Positions 24,101 to 32,428 of a DNA stretch of 52,688 nucleotides are shown here, in pieces. The stretch lies in the NCBI GenBank assembly GCA_900755685.1, contig CAAEHI010000027.1, positions 1 through 52,688 on the forward strand, in the 5' to 3' direction. The position numbers and the translations under genes are program-made. Under the pieces are notes generated by a model that worked only from the letters and a program-made list of their open reading frames with translations, did no database searches and was not told the DNA's origin. Source of the DNA: an uncultured Collinsella sp. (GTDB lineage: Bacteria > Actinomycetota > Coriobacteriia > Coriobacteriales > Coriobacteriaceae). Position 1 is the stretch's first letter, and every line of letters starts with the position of its first letter.

Positions 24101-24640
24101 CTAGTAGTTCACCACCTGCTCCTCAAAGTACGCCTTCGGGTGGTTACACACCGGGCACACCTCAGGCGCCTCGGCACCAACGTGCAGGTGCCCGCAGTTC
24201 AGGCACTTCCACACCTTCACGCCCTCACGCTCAAACACCTCGCCCGACTCGATGCGCTCGACGAGTTTGTTGTAGCGCTCCTCGTGGGCCTTCTCGACGG
24301 CGGCGACACCACGGAACCTCTCGGCGATCTCGACAAAGCCCTCCTCCTCGGCGGTCTTGGCGAACTCGTCGTACATCGTGGTCCACTCGTAGTTCTCGCC
24401 CGCAGCGGCATCACGCAGATTGTCCAGGGTATCGGGGACGGCGCCGTCGTGCAGATACTTAAACCACAGCTTGGCGTGCTCGGACTCGTTGCCCGCCGTC
24501 TCGGCAAAAATATTCGAGATCTGAACGTAGCCGTCCTTTTTGGCCTTGGAGGCATAGTAGCGATACTTGGTGTGTGCCTGGGACTCACCGGCAAAAGCGG
24601 TCTCGAGGTTCTTCTTGGTTTGGGAATTCTCAAAATCCAT
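24101..24640 (-). CDS. Rubrerythrin
   Basis: The 179-residue peroxide-reducing protein of anaerobes has an N-terminal four-helix diiron domain (about 1-135) with Glu ligands in AFAGESQAHTKY, NESEHAKLW, GENYEWTTMYDEF and EKAHEERY. A C-terminal rubredoxin-like centre has Cys146, Cys149, Cys162 and Cys165 (CLNCGH and CPVCNHPKAYFE). It protects cytosolic enzymes such as pyruvate:ferredoxin oxidoreductase from peroxide. The start is ATG 24640; the frame to 24658 lacks a ribosome site. It is a single gene close to an Rrf2 regulator, though I see no shared operator. Confidence 0.95.
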   Translation of the reverse strand: MDFENSQTKKNLETAFAGESQAHTKYRYYASKAKKDGYVQISNIFAETAGNESEHAKLWFKYLHDGAVPDTLDNLRDAAAGENYEWTTMYDEFAKTAEEEGFVEIAERFRGVAAVEKAHEERYNKLVERIESGEVFEREGVKVWKCLNCGHLHVGAEAPEVCPVCNHPKAYFEEQVVNY

Positions 24641-24754
24641 AGGTGTACTTCCCTTCAACGCATGCCGCCCGTAGGCTTCGAGCGGCCTCGTCTTTAGGAT
24701 GCCCTCATGCCGAAAATCTAAACCTTACAATCCTGTTCTTCAGATTTGCACAGG

Positions 24755-25660
24755 CTAGATGCTCAGCCAGCGATCGCCCTCAGCTCGGCAAAAGCCCTCA
24801 CGCTCCAGGTCGGCTAGAATGCCCGCGATCAAGTCGCGCTCGACCGGCCCACGCCCAGCCGCCGCTTCCATCTCGTTAACGCCCGCCACGGCATCAGCAA
24901 GCGTAATCCCCGCCGGCTGGCCATCGCGCGCTGCCAGCAACATACGCACGATATGCGCGCGCTTTTGGCGACGCGAGCCCTCAAACTTTGATTGACGGCT
25001 ATAGCCCGCCGAGCGCCTGGACGGATTGGGCAACGTCTTTTTTAGATATGCGCCGTAATCTAGCAACGCGTAATACCACGCGCGCGGCGTGTCGGCATCA
25101 TCGAGCGGCACGGCAAAGGGAGCGATCTCGTCGGTCGCTGCACCGGGAGCCGCCGGACAAGCAGCCTGGATCAGCGGCACCAGCTCGCGATCGGGAACAG
25201 CCGGTACATCGGGAAAAAAGTGATGCAGAAAGACCGTGCGCACGTTAGTCTCCAGATACACGCCTGGAAGATCAAACGCAAACGAACGGATGCCCTGCGC
25301 CGTTGCCGGGCCAATACCGGGCAGCGCGACCAGATTGTGCGTCTCACGCGGAAACTCCCCGTCCCAGTCCTCTACAACGCGCTGAGCGGCCCCATGAAGC
25401 GCCAGAGCGCGTCGGTTGTAGCCCATGCCCTGCCAAGCGTCCAAAACATCGGAAGGCGCGGCCTGGGCAAGCGCCTGCACAGTCGGAAAACGATCGAGCC
25501 ACACCGGCATGCGCGCCTCCACACGCGGCACCTGCGTTTGCTGCAGCATGACCTCAGAAAGCCAAATGATGTACGGATCGCGTGTGCGGCGCCACGGAAG
25601 GTCGCGATAACGCAGGACCCCTTCCGAACGAATCATCGAACGAAAGGGGTCCTGAATCAT
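24755..25660 (-). CDS. MutY-like HhH-GPD DNA glycosylase lacking Fe-S cluster
   Basis: The 301-residue protein has a MutY-type start (LPWRRTRDPYIIWLSEVMLQ, Glu36 in the catalytic position) and HhH LPGIGPATAQGIRSFAF (about 114-130). The residue matching the catalytic Asp of MutY/Nth is Glu137 in VYLETNVRTV. There is no C-terminal four-cysteine cluster and no NUDIX-like domain that would recognise 8-oxoG. A winged-helix-like C-terminal part (about 225-301) is present instead. It is thus a MutY relative of uncertain specificity. The start ATG 25660 follows AAGGAG. The stop of the Rrf2 gene lies 21 nt upstream, so the two form an operon. Confidence 0.85.
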   Translation of the reverse strand: MIQDPFRSMIRSEGVLRYRDLPWRRTRDPYIIWLSEVMLQQTQVPRVEARMPVWLDRFPTVQALAQAAPSDVLDAWQGMGYNRRALALHGAAQRVVEDWDGEFPRETHNLVALPGIGPATAQGIRSFAFDLPGVYLETNVRTVFLHHFFPDVPAVPDRELVPLIQAACPAAPGAATDEIAPFAVPLDDADTPRAWYYALLDYGAYLKKTLPNPSRRSAGYSRQSKFEGSRRQKRAHIVRMLLAARDGQPAGITLADAVAGVNEMEAAAGRGPVERDLIAGILADLEREGFCRAEGDRWLSI

Positions 25661-25681
25661 GGCTATGCTCCTTATGCGGCG

Positions 25682-26167
25682 CTATTCCTCCCGGTAAGCG
25701 CACGCGCAGGTGGCGTACTCGGGAAACGCTTCGCGGTCGGCGAACTTGGGATCGACGGCCGGGAACTGGCGGTGAGCGACGATGTCGCCGAGCGAAACGG
25801 AATCGAGGTAGTCGCGCATCAACGCCTGGGCTCCGGCCCACAGGGGATGATAGCAGCACGCGCCCATGCGCGCACAGTCACCATCGGGCGCGGTGCAATC
25901 GTTCATAACCATAGGACCCTGAACGGCCTCGACGACCTGGCGGATAGTGACGTCGTCCGGACTGACCTTGAGACGCATGCCACCGTGGACGCCACGCAGG
26001 CTCTCCACAATACCGGCCTGGACCAAACCGTGCTGAATCGAGCGGGCAAACGAATACGGGACATTGACCTCTTCGGCAGCGGTGCGAACAGAAAGCAAAC
26101 GCTCCGGATCCTCGGCAAGCATCGCCAGCATGCGAAGGGCGTAATCAGTCTTCCTCGATATGTCCAT
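25682..26167 (-). CDS. Rrf2-family regulator, probable Fe-S sensor
   Basis: The 161-residue winged HTH protein has MDISRKTDYALRMLAMLAED as its Rrf2 start and recognition region NVPYSFARSIQHGLVQAGIV. Cys91, Cys98 and Cys104 (spacing x6, x5), with Cys105, occupy the loop that holds a [2Fe-2S] or [4Fe-4S] cluster in IscR/NsrR proteins. It probably senses iron-sulfur status, oxidant or NO. The start is ATG 26167 after AAAGGGG. It is first in an operon with the MutY-like glycosylase. A short palindrome (26254-26273) lies upstream. Confidence 0.88.
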   Translation of the reverse strand: MDISRKTDYALRMLAMLAEDPERLLSVRTAAEEVNVPYSFARSIQHGLVQAGIVESLRGVHGGMRLKVSPDDVTIRQVVEAVQGPMVMNDCTAPDGDCARMGACCYHPLWAGAQALMRDYLDSVSLGDIVAHRQFPAVDPKFADREAFPEYATCACAYREE

Positions 26168-26253
26168 TTTTCCCCTTTCTTTCAAGGAATACGAACAGCT
26201 CGAACGAGCTCCGGGGCCGAGCTTGTGTCGAGACGCTAAATGACCGCCAGGAC

Positions 26254-26273
26254 ATCCAAATGGTAAATCGGAT
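26254..26273. promoter_or_regulatory. Imperfect palindrome upstream of Rrf2 gene
   Basis: ATCCAAATGGTAAATCGGAT has matching ATCC/GGAT ends, followed by GGATATCC (26270-26277). It could be an autoregulatory site. The 26168-26496 gap holds nothing else I can name; the plus strand has TTTAGTATAACC near 26330. Confidence 0.3.
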
Positions 26274-26496
26274 ATCCACTGAGTGCCGCGCTTGAAGCGA
26301 AATGCATCAGATGCGGCGCACAGTGCAATTTAGTATAACCTAACCCCCTGTCTCGTAGAACAGGTGTTGCGCAACAAAGCTGTTGTTCAGACAGATATAC
26401 TTATTAGATTTTACTTGCGTTCCCGAAGGCGCGGGGATTCTGGGCGAAGATGCACCAGGGCGATCGTTCTATCGAAACAAAGTGCATCAAACGCAA

Positions 26497-26522
26497 AAAG
26501 CCACGTCCGAAGACGTGGCTTT
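26497..26522 (-). terminator. Terminator of tRNA-Asp
   Basis: AAAGCCACGTC (26497-26507) pairs with GACGTGGCTTT (26512-26522); on the minus strand the loop is TTCG and a T-run follows. It lies just 3' of the tRNA. Confidence 0.9.
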
Positions 26523-26530
26523 AATTGCGT

Positions 26531-26608
<78 letters not shown>

Positions 26609-26654
26609 AGGCAGACGTTCGCGTTTGTTTCCGCTCGCGTGCGCTGCGGGGATT

Positions 26655-26684
26655 AGTATACACAGAAGTCTGTCCGGCGCGCAA
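26655..26684 (-). promoter_or_regulatory. Promoter of tRNA-Asp
   Basis: On the minus strand TTGCGC (26679-26684) and TATACT (26655-26660) are 18 bp apart, about 45 nt before the tRNA 5' end. Confidence 0.65.
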
Positions 26685-26716
26685 CAACTTTTTTGAAAAA
26701 TTTTTTGGAGCCATCC

Positions 26717-26859
26717 GGGAGGGCTTCCGGGGCTGAGGGCGGGGGTTAAGTTTGCTGCTCTACAGTCCTGCGCAAGACGGAAAGCACATTAAGTGCTTTC
26801 CTTTGCGTGCGGAACTCGCGACAAACTTAACCCCCGCCCTCAGCCCCGGAAGCCCTCCC
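26717..26859. repeat. Perfect 38-bp inverted repeat with internal hairpin
   Basis: The arm 26717-26754 is exactly complementary to 26822-26859. The 67-nt interior holds GGAAAGCAC (26779-26787) / GTGCTTTCC (26793-26801). It occupies the gap 26609-27016 between the tRNA promoter and the phosphodiesterase terminator. I see no gene there. Confidence 0.85.
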
Positions 26860-26977
26860 TGCCGTCACATTATTCAACCAGTTTTGCGGGCGTGCGCCGC
26901 TGCGCGGCTAGCCCGCGTGCTCCTCGGCGGGGGTGGTCTGATTGTTTTTGTTGAAGCTCTGCCTTTGGCTCAAATGG

Positions 26978-27007
26978 AAACGGGGGACGCATTTGCATCC
27001 CCCGTTT
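26978..27007. terminator. Bidirectional terminator
   Basis: AAACGGGGGA (26978-26987) pairs with TCCCCCGTTT (26998-27007), with T-rich tails on both strands. It serves the phosphodiesterase gene on the minus strand. Confidence 0.85.
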
Positions 27008-27016
27008 TTGTTGTGG

Positions 27017-27484
27017 TTACTCTAGGTCAATAAATTTGGTGCTTATGATCTTGCCGTCTTTTACGAGCATTCTGGCCATGGTGGGGCCTCGGGTGCCTCT
27101 GGGGTAGCTGGCGCTGCCCGGGTTGAGAACTAAGCAGCGGCCCACTTGGGCTTCTTTGGTTACGTGGGTGTGGCCGTTGATGGCTACGTCTACGGATCCC
27201 ACCGGAAGGTCTTCGCGGTAGTGGGCTACGGCGAACTTGAGTCCTTCGTAGGTAAAGAGCGCAAGACGGTCTACATCGGGGCCGTAGTCGCGGTAGTAAT
27301 CGTTGTTGCCCAGTACGGCCCGCACGGGGGCGATGGTGCATAGGTGCTCGTAGTCCATCTCTGACGTGAGGTCGCCGGCGTGGATAATCAGGTCTGCGCC
27401 CTCAAGCTCATCCAGGAGCGCAGGCGAAAGATAGCCGTGGGTGTCCGAGATGATGTCGATACGCTTGGCGCTTGCACTGTTCAT
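27017..27484 (-). CDS. YfcE/MJ0936-type metallophosphodiesterase
   Basis: The 155-residue calcineurin-like phosphoesterase has all five metal motifs: Asp14-x-His16 (SDTHG), GDL with Asp38, GNND with Asn61, His88, and NGHTHV with His105 and His107. Members hydrolyse phosphodiester model substrates; the physiological substrate is usually unknown. The start is ATG 27484 after AAGGGA. The longer frame to 27703 runs through the terminator of the response regulator gene and is not credible. Confidence 0.9.
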   Translation of the reverse strand: MNSASAKRIDIISDTHGYLSPALLDELEGADLIIHAGDLTSEMDYEHLCTIAPVRAVLGNNDYYRDYGPDVDRLALFTYEGLKFAVAHYREDLPVGSVDVAINGHTHVTKEAQVGRCLVLNPGSASYPRGTRGPTMARMLVKDGKIISTKFIDLE

Positions 27485-27528
27485 GGGATCCCTTCCGCAA
27501 AAAACGATTCGGCAGATACATACAAAAA

Positions 27529-27573
27529 GGCCCCACGGCTCCGCAGACGATGGGTCTACAGGGCTGCGGGGCC
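27529..27573 (-). terminator. Terminator of first LytTR regulator gene
   Basis: GGCCCCACGGCT (27529-27540) pairs imperfectly with GGCTGCGGGGCC (27562-27573). On the minus strand five T follow. Confidence 0.75.
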
Positions 27574-27579
27574 AGTGTG

Positions 27580-28296
27580 CTAGAGACTCAGAGCCTTCTT
27601 GAGCGGCACGACGCGGCGGCGCGAAACCGGCACGCGTTCGTCGACGCCCGTAATGCCCAGCTGGATGGCGCCCGAGGGCACCGTCTCCACATCCGTGACG
27701 CACGCCAAGTTGACGATATAGCGGCGGTGAACACGGAAGAAGCCAAAGTCGCAGAGCTTGGCCTCAAACTGCGCCAGCGAGGTCGTCGACAAAAAGCGAT
27801 CATCGACGGTATAGATGCAGGAGTAATCGTCCTTGGCCATGATAAAGCGAATGTCGTCCACGGGAATGAGCACCTTGCGGCCGCCCTTTTCCACCGGGAT
27901 ACGCTCGATGGTCACCTTGCTGTCCGTAACCGGCTTGGCGCGTTGCATGACCTTCTCGATCGCGCGATCCAAGCGAGCTTCCTCGACCGGCTTCATCAGA
28001 TAATCGACGGCATCCACGTCGAATGCCTCGACCGCATGGTCACTATACGCAGTCACAAACACGATCGCCGGCGGATTTTTAAGCTTATGCAGCGCCTCGG
28101 CAAGTTGCAGGCCCGAGGCACCGGGCATCGAGATATCGAGAAACACGACATCCACGCGACTTTCCATAAGCATCTCGATGGCGGAGCGGACGCTCGACGC
28201 CTCCGTGATCGTGCCGATCTTGCCCGTTTGCTCGAGCAGGAAGCGAAGCTCCGAGCGAGCCGGCGCCTCATCATCCACAATCATCGCACGCAGCAT
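27580..28296 (-). CDS. LytTR-family response regulator, pair 1
   Basis: The 238-residue protein has a receiver domain (about 1-120) with acidic pocket VDDE at 8-11, phospho-acceptor Asp54 in VFLDISMPG, the conserved TAYSDH block and Lys in DYLMKP. A LytTR DNA-binding domain (about 135-236) follows, with FFRVHRRYIVNL and VPVSRRR. It acts with the LytS-like kinase 72 nt upstream. I start at ATG 28296; a TTG at 28317 has no ribosome site. It is a paralogue of the regulator at 33466. Targets are not visible. Confidence 0.93.
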   Translation of the reverse strand: MLRAMIVDDEAPARSELRFLLEQTGKIGTITEASSVRSAIEMLMESRVDVVFLDISMPGASGLQLAEALHKLKNPPAIVFVTAYSDHAVEAFDVDAVDYLMKPVEEARLDRAIEKVMQRAKPVTDSKVTIERIPVEKGGRKVLIPVDDIRFIMAKDDYSCIYTVDDRFLSTTSLAQFEAKLCDFGFFRVHRRYIVNLACVTDVETVPSGAIQLGITGVDERVPVSRRRVVPLKKALSL

Positions 28297-28368
28297 AGGG
28301 ATAAAACCTTTCGTCAACTAACTACGCCGGGCATCCGTCGCATGACGTTGAGCCCGTAGCCTTTTATT

Positions 28369-29712
28369 TTACTCTTGAATGTCGAAGATGCTCTCTGACA
28401 AATCAAGATGAAGAAGCACTTTGGTGCCCTTGCCCGGCGCCGATTCGACACGCGTATAGGAGTGCGGCCCATAAAAGCGATGGATGCGCTCCGAAATATT
28501 GTGCATGGCCACACCGGCGCCGCCACCCTGGGGAGAGCTGGCGTCGGGACGGGCAGAGCGCTCGTCAAACAGTCTGGCGGCGGTACCCTCATCCATGCCC
28601 ACGCCATTATCGGCCACGGCAATCAAGATTGCATCCTCGCCGTCTTGGTGAACGGTCACGTCGATCCTCAGGGCGTCGTCATCGCCCATACCATGACGCA
28701 CGGCGTTCTCGACAATCGGCTGGATCACGAACGCCGGCACCAGCGTATCTTCCACGTCCTCGGACACATCGAACGTCGCAAGCACGCGGTCCTCGCCAAA
28801 GCGGGCCTTCTCAAAGGTAAGGTAGCGCTTGGTCTGTGCGACCTCGCGCGAGACCGGAATAAGCGATCCCGAGTTGTCGAGTGTGGCACGATAGAACGAT
28901 GAGAACTCACGAAGCAGTTCGCGGGCCCGCAGCGGGTCGGTGCGCGTAAACGATGCAATGGTGTTCAGCGTGTTGAACAGGAAGTGCGGGTTAATCTGCG
29001 CCTGCAGTGCACGCACCTCGGCGCGCGCCGTGAGTTCCTTTTGCACCTCGAGCTCGTGGATGGCGAGCTGCGTGGACAAGATCTCGGCAAAGCCCGAGGC
29101 AAGCGCGTACTGGGTACGGTCGACGGCGCGCGGGGTCTTGTAGTAGAACTTGAGCGTGCCGACGGTACGATCGCCCACCTTGATGGGGGCGATAATGCCG
29201 GCGGGGACTTGGTTGTGCGAGCCATCCGAGCCCACGACATCCACCATACGGTTGAACGACTGCACGATGCCATGTTCGATAACGTAGCGTGTGGCAAGCG
29301 TGTGGATGGGAGAATCTGGCAGTAGTTTTTCCTCAAGCTCTCCCGCGCAGGCAAGCACGTTGCCCTCGTCGGTGATGGCCACCGTCATGGCGCGCGTCTC
29401 GGGCAAAATGCGCCGGCACACTAAACGCGCCGACTCCTGCGTCAGACCGCCCTTAATGTCCTCGAGCATGGCCGAGGCCACCGAGAGCGTCTCCTCGGTG
29501 TACTGGGAGCGCACCGAATCGGGATTGAGCGTCAAAAAGATAAAGATGCACAGAAAGATGCACAGCAGCGCGCAGGCAATCACCGTGGCGATCGGCTCGA
29601 TACCGGTCACCAAGGCAAAAATAAAGTACACCAGCACGCAAATGGCACAGGCAACGGCAATGATGCGAAAGATTGATATTGAACTATCGCGCTGGGCGCG
29701 GCGGTCGATCAT
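28369..29712 (-). CDS. LytS-type sensor histidine kinase, pair 1
   Basis: The 447-residue kinase has two membrane helices (about 12-35 and 41-61), a GAF-like region (about 75-200), and a His_kinase domain with His243 in QINPHFLFNTLN. A GHKL ATPase domain follows (N-box VENAVRHGMGDD near 330, G-box DNGVGMDEG near 360). It should phosphorylate the LytTR regulator downstream. Its ATG overlaps the TGA of the glycosyltransferase gene (ATGA), and GGAGGGGG lies within the end of that gene, so expression is coupled. No extracellular loop of note is visible, so the signal is probably membrane-borne or cytosolic. Confidence 0.93.
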   Translation of the reverse strand: MIDRRAQRDSSISIFRIIAVACAICVLVYFIFALVTGIEPIATVIACALLCIFLCIFIFLTLNPDSVRSQYTEETLSVASAMLEDIKGGLTQESARLVCRRILPETRAMTVAITDEGNVLACAGELEEKLLPDSPIHTLATRYVIEHGIVQSFNRMVDVVGSDGSHNQVPAGIIAPIKVGDRTVGTLKFYYKTPRAVDRTQYALASGFAEILSTQLAIHELEVQKELTARAEVRALQAQINPHFLFNTLNTIASFTRTDPLRARELLREFSSFYRATLDNSGSLIPVSREVAQTKRYLTFEKARFGEDRVLATFDVSEDVEDTLVPAFVIQPIVENAVRHGMGDDDALRIDVTVHQDGEDAILIAVADNGVGMDEGTAARLFDERSARPDASSPQGGGAGVAMHNISERIHRFYGPHSYTRVESAPGKGTKVLLHLDLSESIFDIQE

Positions 29713-30896
29713 TCGGCCCCCTCCAGGATACTGATCAGTTGTGCGTCACGCCAAAGCCCGTCCATGATCTTGGGCCAAAAGCTCTGGAAACGCAGATAGC
29801 TTGCAGCGTTTTGGCGCGCATAGGCCTTTGCCTCGCCGATACCATGGCGCCAAATGCGCAGGTAGCCCTCATGCTCGCGGGTAAACACGCTGCGGACCAT
29901 AGCGGTCTTGCGCACGCGGTCGTCGAGCTCGCGCGAAATCCACGGGCCCGGGTAGGGCATGAGCGATGCCGCCGTAACGGGAATGAGCTCCTTTTGATGC
30001 GCGGCGAATGTCAACTTGGCCCGTTCGTAGTACCAACGGTATACATCCTGCATAAAGCGCGGTGAGCGCTTTTCGGACTCCGGAGGCAGATGGCGCACGG
30101 TCCACTCGTTATCGAACCACACGTCGTAGCCAAACATGCGCATGTTAAAGAGGTAATCCAAGTCCTCGCCGCGGGTGATAAACGGGTCAAAGGCCACACG
30201 CGTAAAGGCGCGGGCGTGCAGGGCCATCAGGCCGCCGCACACGTAGTTGGAGCGCGAGATGCGGGTGCCCGAGAGCGCCTTTTTCATCCAACGGTTGAAC
30301 TCGATGCGCTTGGTCCACCAACGATGGCAGATGCCCGCCTTGTCCGTGGGAGCCAGCGGCGAGCCGTCGCGATCGTAGAAATAGCCGCTCTTGACCAAGA
30401 TCGGCAAGCCCTGACGCGTCTGCTGCCCCAACGCATAGGTCGCGCGCTTCATAAAGTCGGCGTCGATGACAGTCTCATCGTCATCCAAGAAGATAACCGC
30501 GTCATGCCCCAGCACAGCGGCACAGGCTAGCCCCATATTGCGGATGGCACCGTAGCCTCGCAGGCTCACGCACTCGCCCGAACCCTTGGGCGCGATCTGA
30601 GCAACCCGGTCTGCGATATGCGAGGCCTGGGTGTTGGTGACAACGGTGACCTTGAGCGTGGGATGCGCGTCGACAATCTCGTGCACGCGCAGCGACGCAT
30701 CGGCTGTGGCAGAAACGGGACAGACCACCAAAAGGATGATGCGCGGGATGTCGCGCACCTGCTCAAGCGAGGCCAGGCAGCGGTCGAGTTCGGGATTGTC
30801 GGCGTTGAGTCGTGTCGAATGGTCATAGGTGCCAGGGGCGTTTGCGCAAGCGTCATCGCCCGCCCAATACGTTGGAATCACGACTGTGGCGTTCAT
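29709..30896 (-). CDS. Family-2-like glycosyltransferase
   Basis: The 395-residue protein has a GT-A start (MNATVVIPTYWAG) and the metal-binding acid triad FLDDDETVIDADF (about 145-157). FITRGEDLDYLFNMRMFGYD (about 236-255) is typical of the acceptor part. No membrane helix is visible, so it acts in the cytosol or at the inner membrane face. Acceptor and sugar are unknown; a cell-surface glycan is likely. GGGAGGGTAAGG precedes the ATG at 30896. It is the first gene of an operon with the sensor kinase and LytTR regulator, an uncommon partner for a two-component system. Confidence 0.82.
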   Translation of the reverse strand: MNATVVIPTYWAGDDACANAPGTYDHSTRLNADNPELDRCLASLEQVRDIPRIILLVVCPVSATADASLRVHEIVDAHPTLKVTVVTNTQASHIADRVAQIAPKGSGECVSLRGYGAIRNMGLACAAVLGHDAVIFLDDDETVIDADFMKRATYALGQQTRQGLPILVKSGYFYDRDGSPLAPTDKAGICHRWWTKRIEFNRWMKKALSGTRISRSNYVCGGLMALHARAFTRVAFDPFITRGEDLDYLFNMRMFGYDVWFDNEWTVRHLPPESEKRSPRFMQDVYRWYYERAKLTFAAHQKELIPVTAASLMPYPGPWISRELDDRVRKTAMVRSVFTREHEGYLRIWRHGIGEAKAYARQNAASYLRFQSFWPKIMDGLWRDAQLISILEGAE

Positions 30897-30923
30897 GCCT
30901 TACCCTCCCTGCAACACAAAAAC

Positions 30924-30952
30924 GGGACGCCGCCAAACACAGGCGACGCCCC
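30924..30952 (-). terminator. Terminator of MFS gene
   Basis: GGGACGCCGCC (30924-30934) pairs with GGCGACGCCCC (30942-30952) with small mismatches. On the minus strand CGTTTTTG follows. It lies 28 nt before the glycosyltransferase start, so that gene needs readthrough or a promoter overlapping the hairpin. Confidence 0.7.
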
Positions 30953-31067
30953 GCGACCTAGCTGATTCCATCATACCCACTTGGGCAAATCATTGCTCGC
31001 AAGTCGCAATGTTTATTGCGGATAACCCCAAAAGAGTACCGTGGACAGGCACAATAGCTGCTCGCTC

Positions 31068-32327
31068 CTATGCGGCATGCTCTGCCGCCCGAGTCATGCG
31101 GGACAGGCGGACCAGCAGCATAAAGCCAACGATCAGCAACACGCCAATGGAAAGGACGCCCAGTGACGGGTTGCCGGTCAACGAGGTGACGACCGACACC
31201 AGGAAGGTGCCCATGACGCTTGCATAACGACCAAAGATGTCAAAGAAGCCGTAGTACTCGTTGGATTTTTCCTTAGGGATAATGCGGCCAAAGTAGCTAC
31301 GGCTGAGCGCCTGCACGCCGCCCTGGAACAGGCCGACCATAATGGCAAGCACCCAGAATTCGAAGGCGGTCTTTAGGAAGAACGCGGCAAACAGCACAAT
31401 GCCCATGTAGGCGGCGACGGCCACCAGGATCATGTTGAGCGTGCCCACGCGTCCGGCGAGCTTGCCGTAGATGATGGCGGACGGAAAGGCCACGAACTGC
31501 GTGACGAGCAGCGCCAGGACCAACTGGGTCGAATCGATGCCCAAAGCCGAGCCGTAGCTGGTAGCCATGGAAATGACCGTGTGCACACCGTCGATATAGA
31601 AGAAGAACGCAATCATGTAGACCAGCACGGTCTTGTTGTGGGCGATCTCGCGCATGGTGTGTCCGACCTCGGAGAACACACCGCCCACGATGTGGCCGAT
31701 AGTGTCCTCGGGACCGCGCTCGCGACCGTACTTTTGCTTATAGGTGCGAATGAGCGGCAGGGTAAAGATGAGCCACCAGGCACCAGTGATGATAAACGAC
31801 AGACGCGTTGCCAGCATGGTGGGGACGCCAAGAGCGGGGCCGCCCATGATGAGCGCCAGGCAGATGACGAACGGCACGGTGGAACCGATGTAGCCCCAGG
31901 CATAGCCCGAGCTGGACACGGCGTCCATGCGCTCGTCGGTGGTAATGTCGGGCAGCATGGCGTCGTAGAACGTCATAGAAGAGTTAAGGCCGATGGTGCA
32001 CAGCACGTACACGGTCAAAAATGCCATGGCGGACATTGGGATAGCCTGCGCCAGGCAAAGCACCAGGCCCGTGAGGAAGAAGCCCAAGAAGAACTTGATC
32101 TTGTTGCCGGCGTAGTCGGCAAGCGCGCCCAGAATGGGCATGAGCATGGCGATGACCAGCGAGGCGATCGTCTGCGCATTGCCCCAGGCGACCACCAGGT
32201 CGGCCGAGGAAGCGCCGGTATTGATGGCGTTAAAGTAAATGGGCACCACCGAGGTATTGAGCAGCACAAGGGCCGAATTGCCCACATCATACATAACCCA
32301 GTTACGCTCGAGCTTGGTGTATTTCAT
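31068..32327 (-). CDS. UMF1-type MFS transporter
   Basis: The 419-residue protein has about twelve membrane helices. The start MKYTKLERNWVMYDVGNSAL and the PILGALADYAGNKI loop are typical of the Atg22/UMF1 branch of the major facilitator superfamily. GGVQALSRSYFGRIIPKEKS lies in the second half. Related proteins are poorly characterised; the fungal member exports amino acids from the vacuole. The start ATG 32327 has AAGGG about nine bases upstream. It has its own terminator and lies between the two LytS/LytTR pairs. Confidence 0.88.
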   Translation of the reverse strand: MKYTKLERNWVMYDVGNSALVLLNTSVVPIYFNAINTGASSADLVVAWGNAQTIASLVIAMLMPILGALADYAGNKIKFFLGFFLTGLVLCLAQAIPMSAMAFLTVYVLCTIGLNSSMTFYDAMLPDITTDERMDAVSSSGYAWGYIGSTVPFVICLALIMGGPALGVPTMLATRLSFIITGAWWLIFTLPLIRTYKQKYGRERGPEDTIGHIVGGVFSEVGHTMREIAHNKTVLVYMIAFFFYIDGVHTVISMATSYGSALGIDSTQLVLALLVTQFVAFPSAIIYGKLAGRVGTLNMILVAVAAYMGIVLFAAFFLKTAFEFWVLAIMVGLFQGGVQALSRSYFGRIIPKEKSNEYYGFFDIFGRYASVMGTFLVSVVTSLTGNPSLGVLSIGVLLIVGFMLLVRLSRMTRAAEHAA

Positions 32328-32428
32328 GGACAGGGACCCTTCGTATTCGCCCGATATGCAGTTAGTTCATCGTACCCCAATTGTCCAGAACCGCCGGTAA
32401 GGATTCGGCAAAGGGGCACGCACGGACC

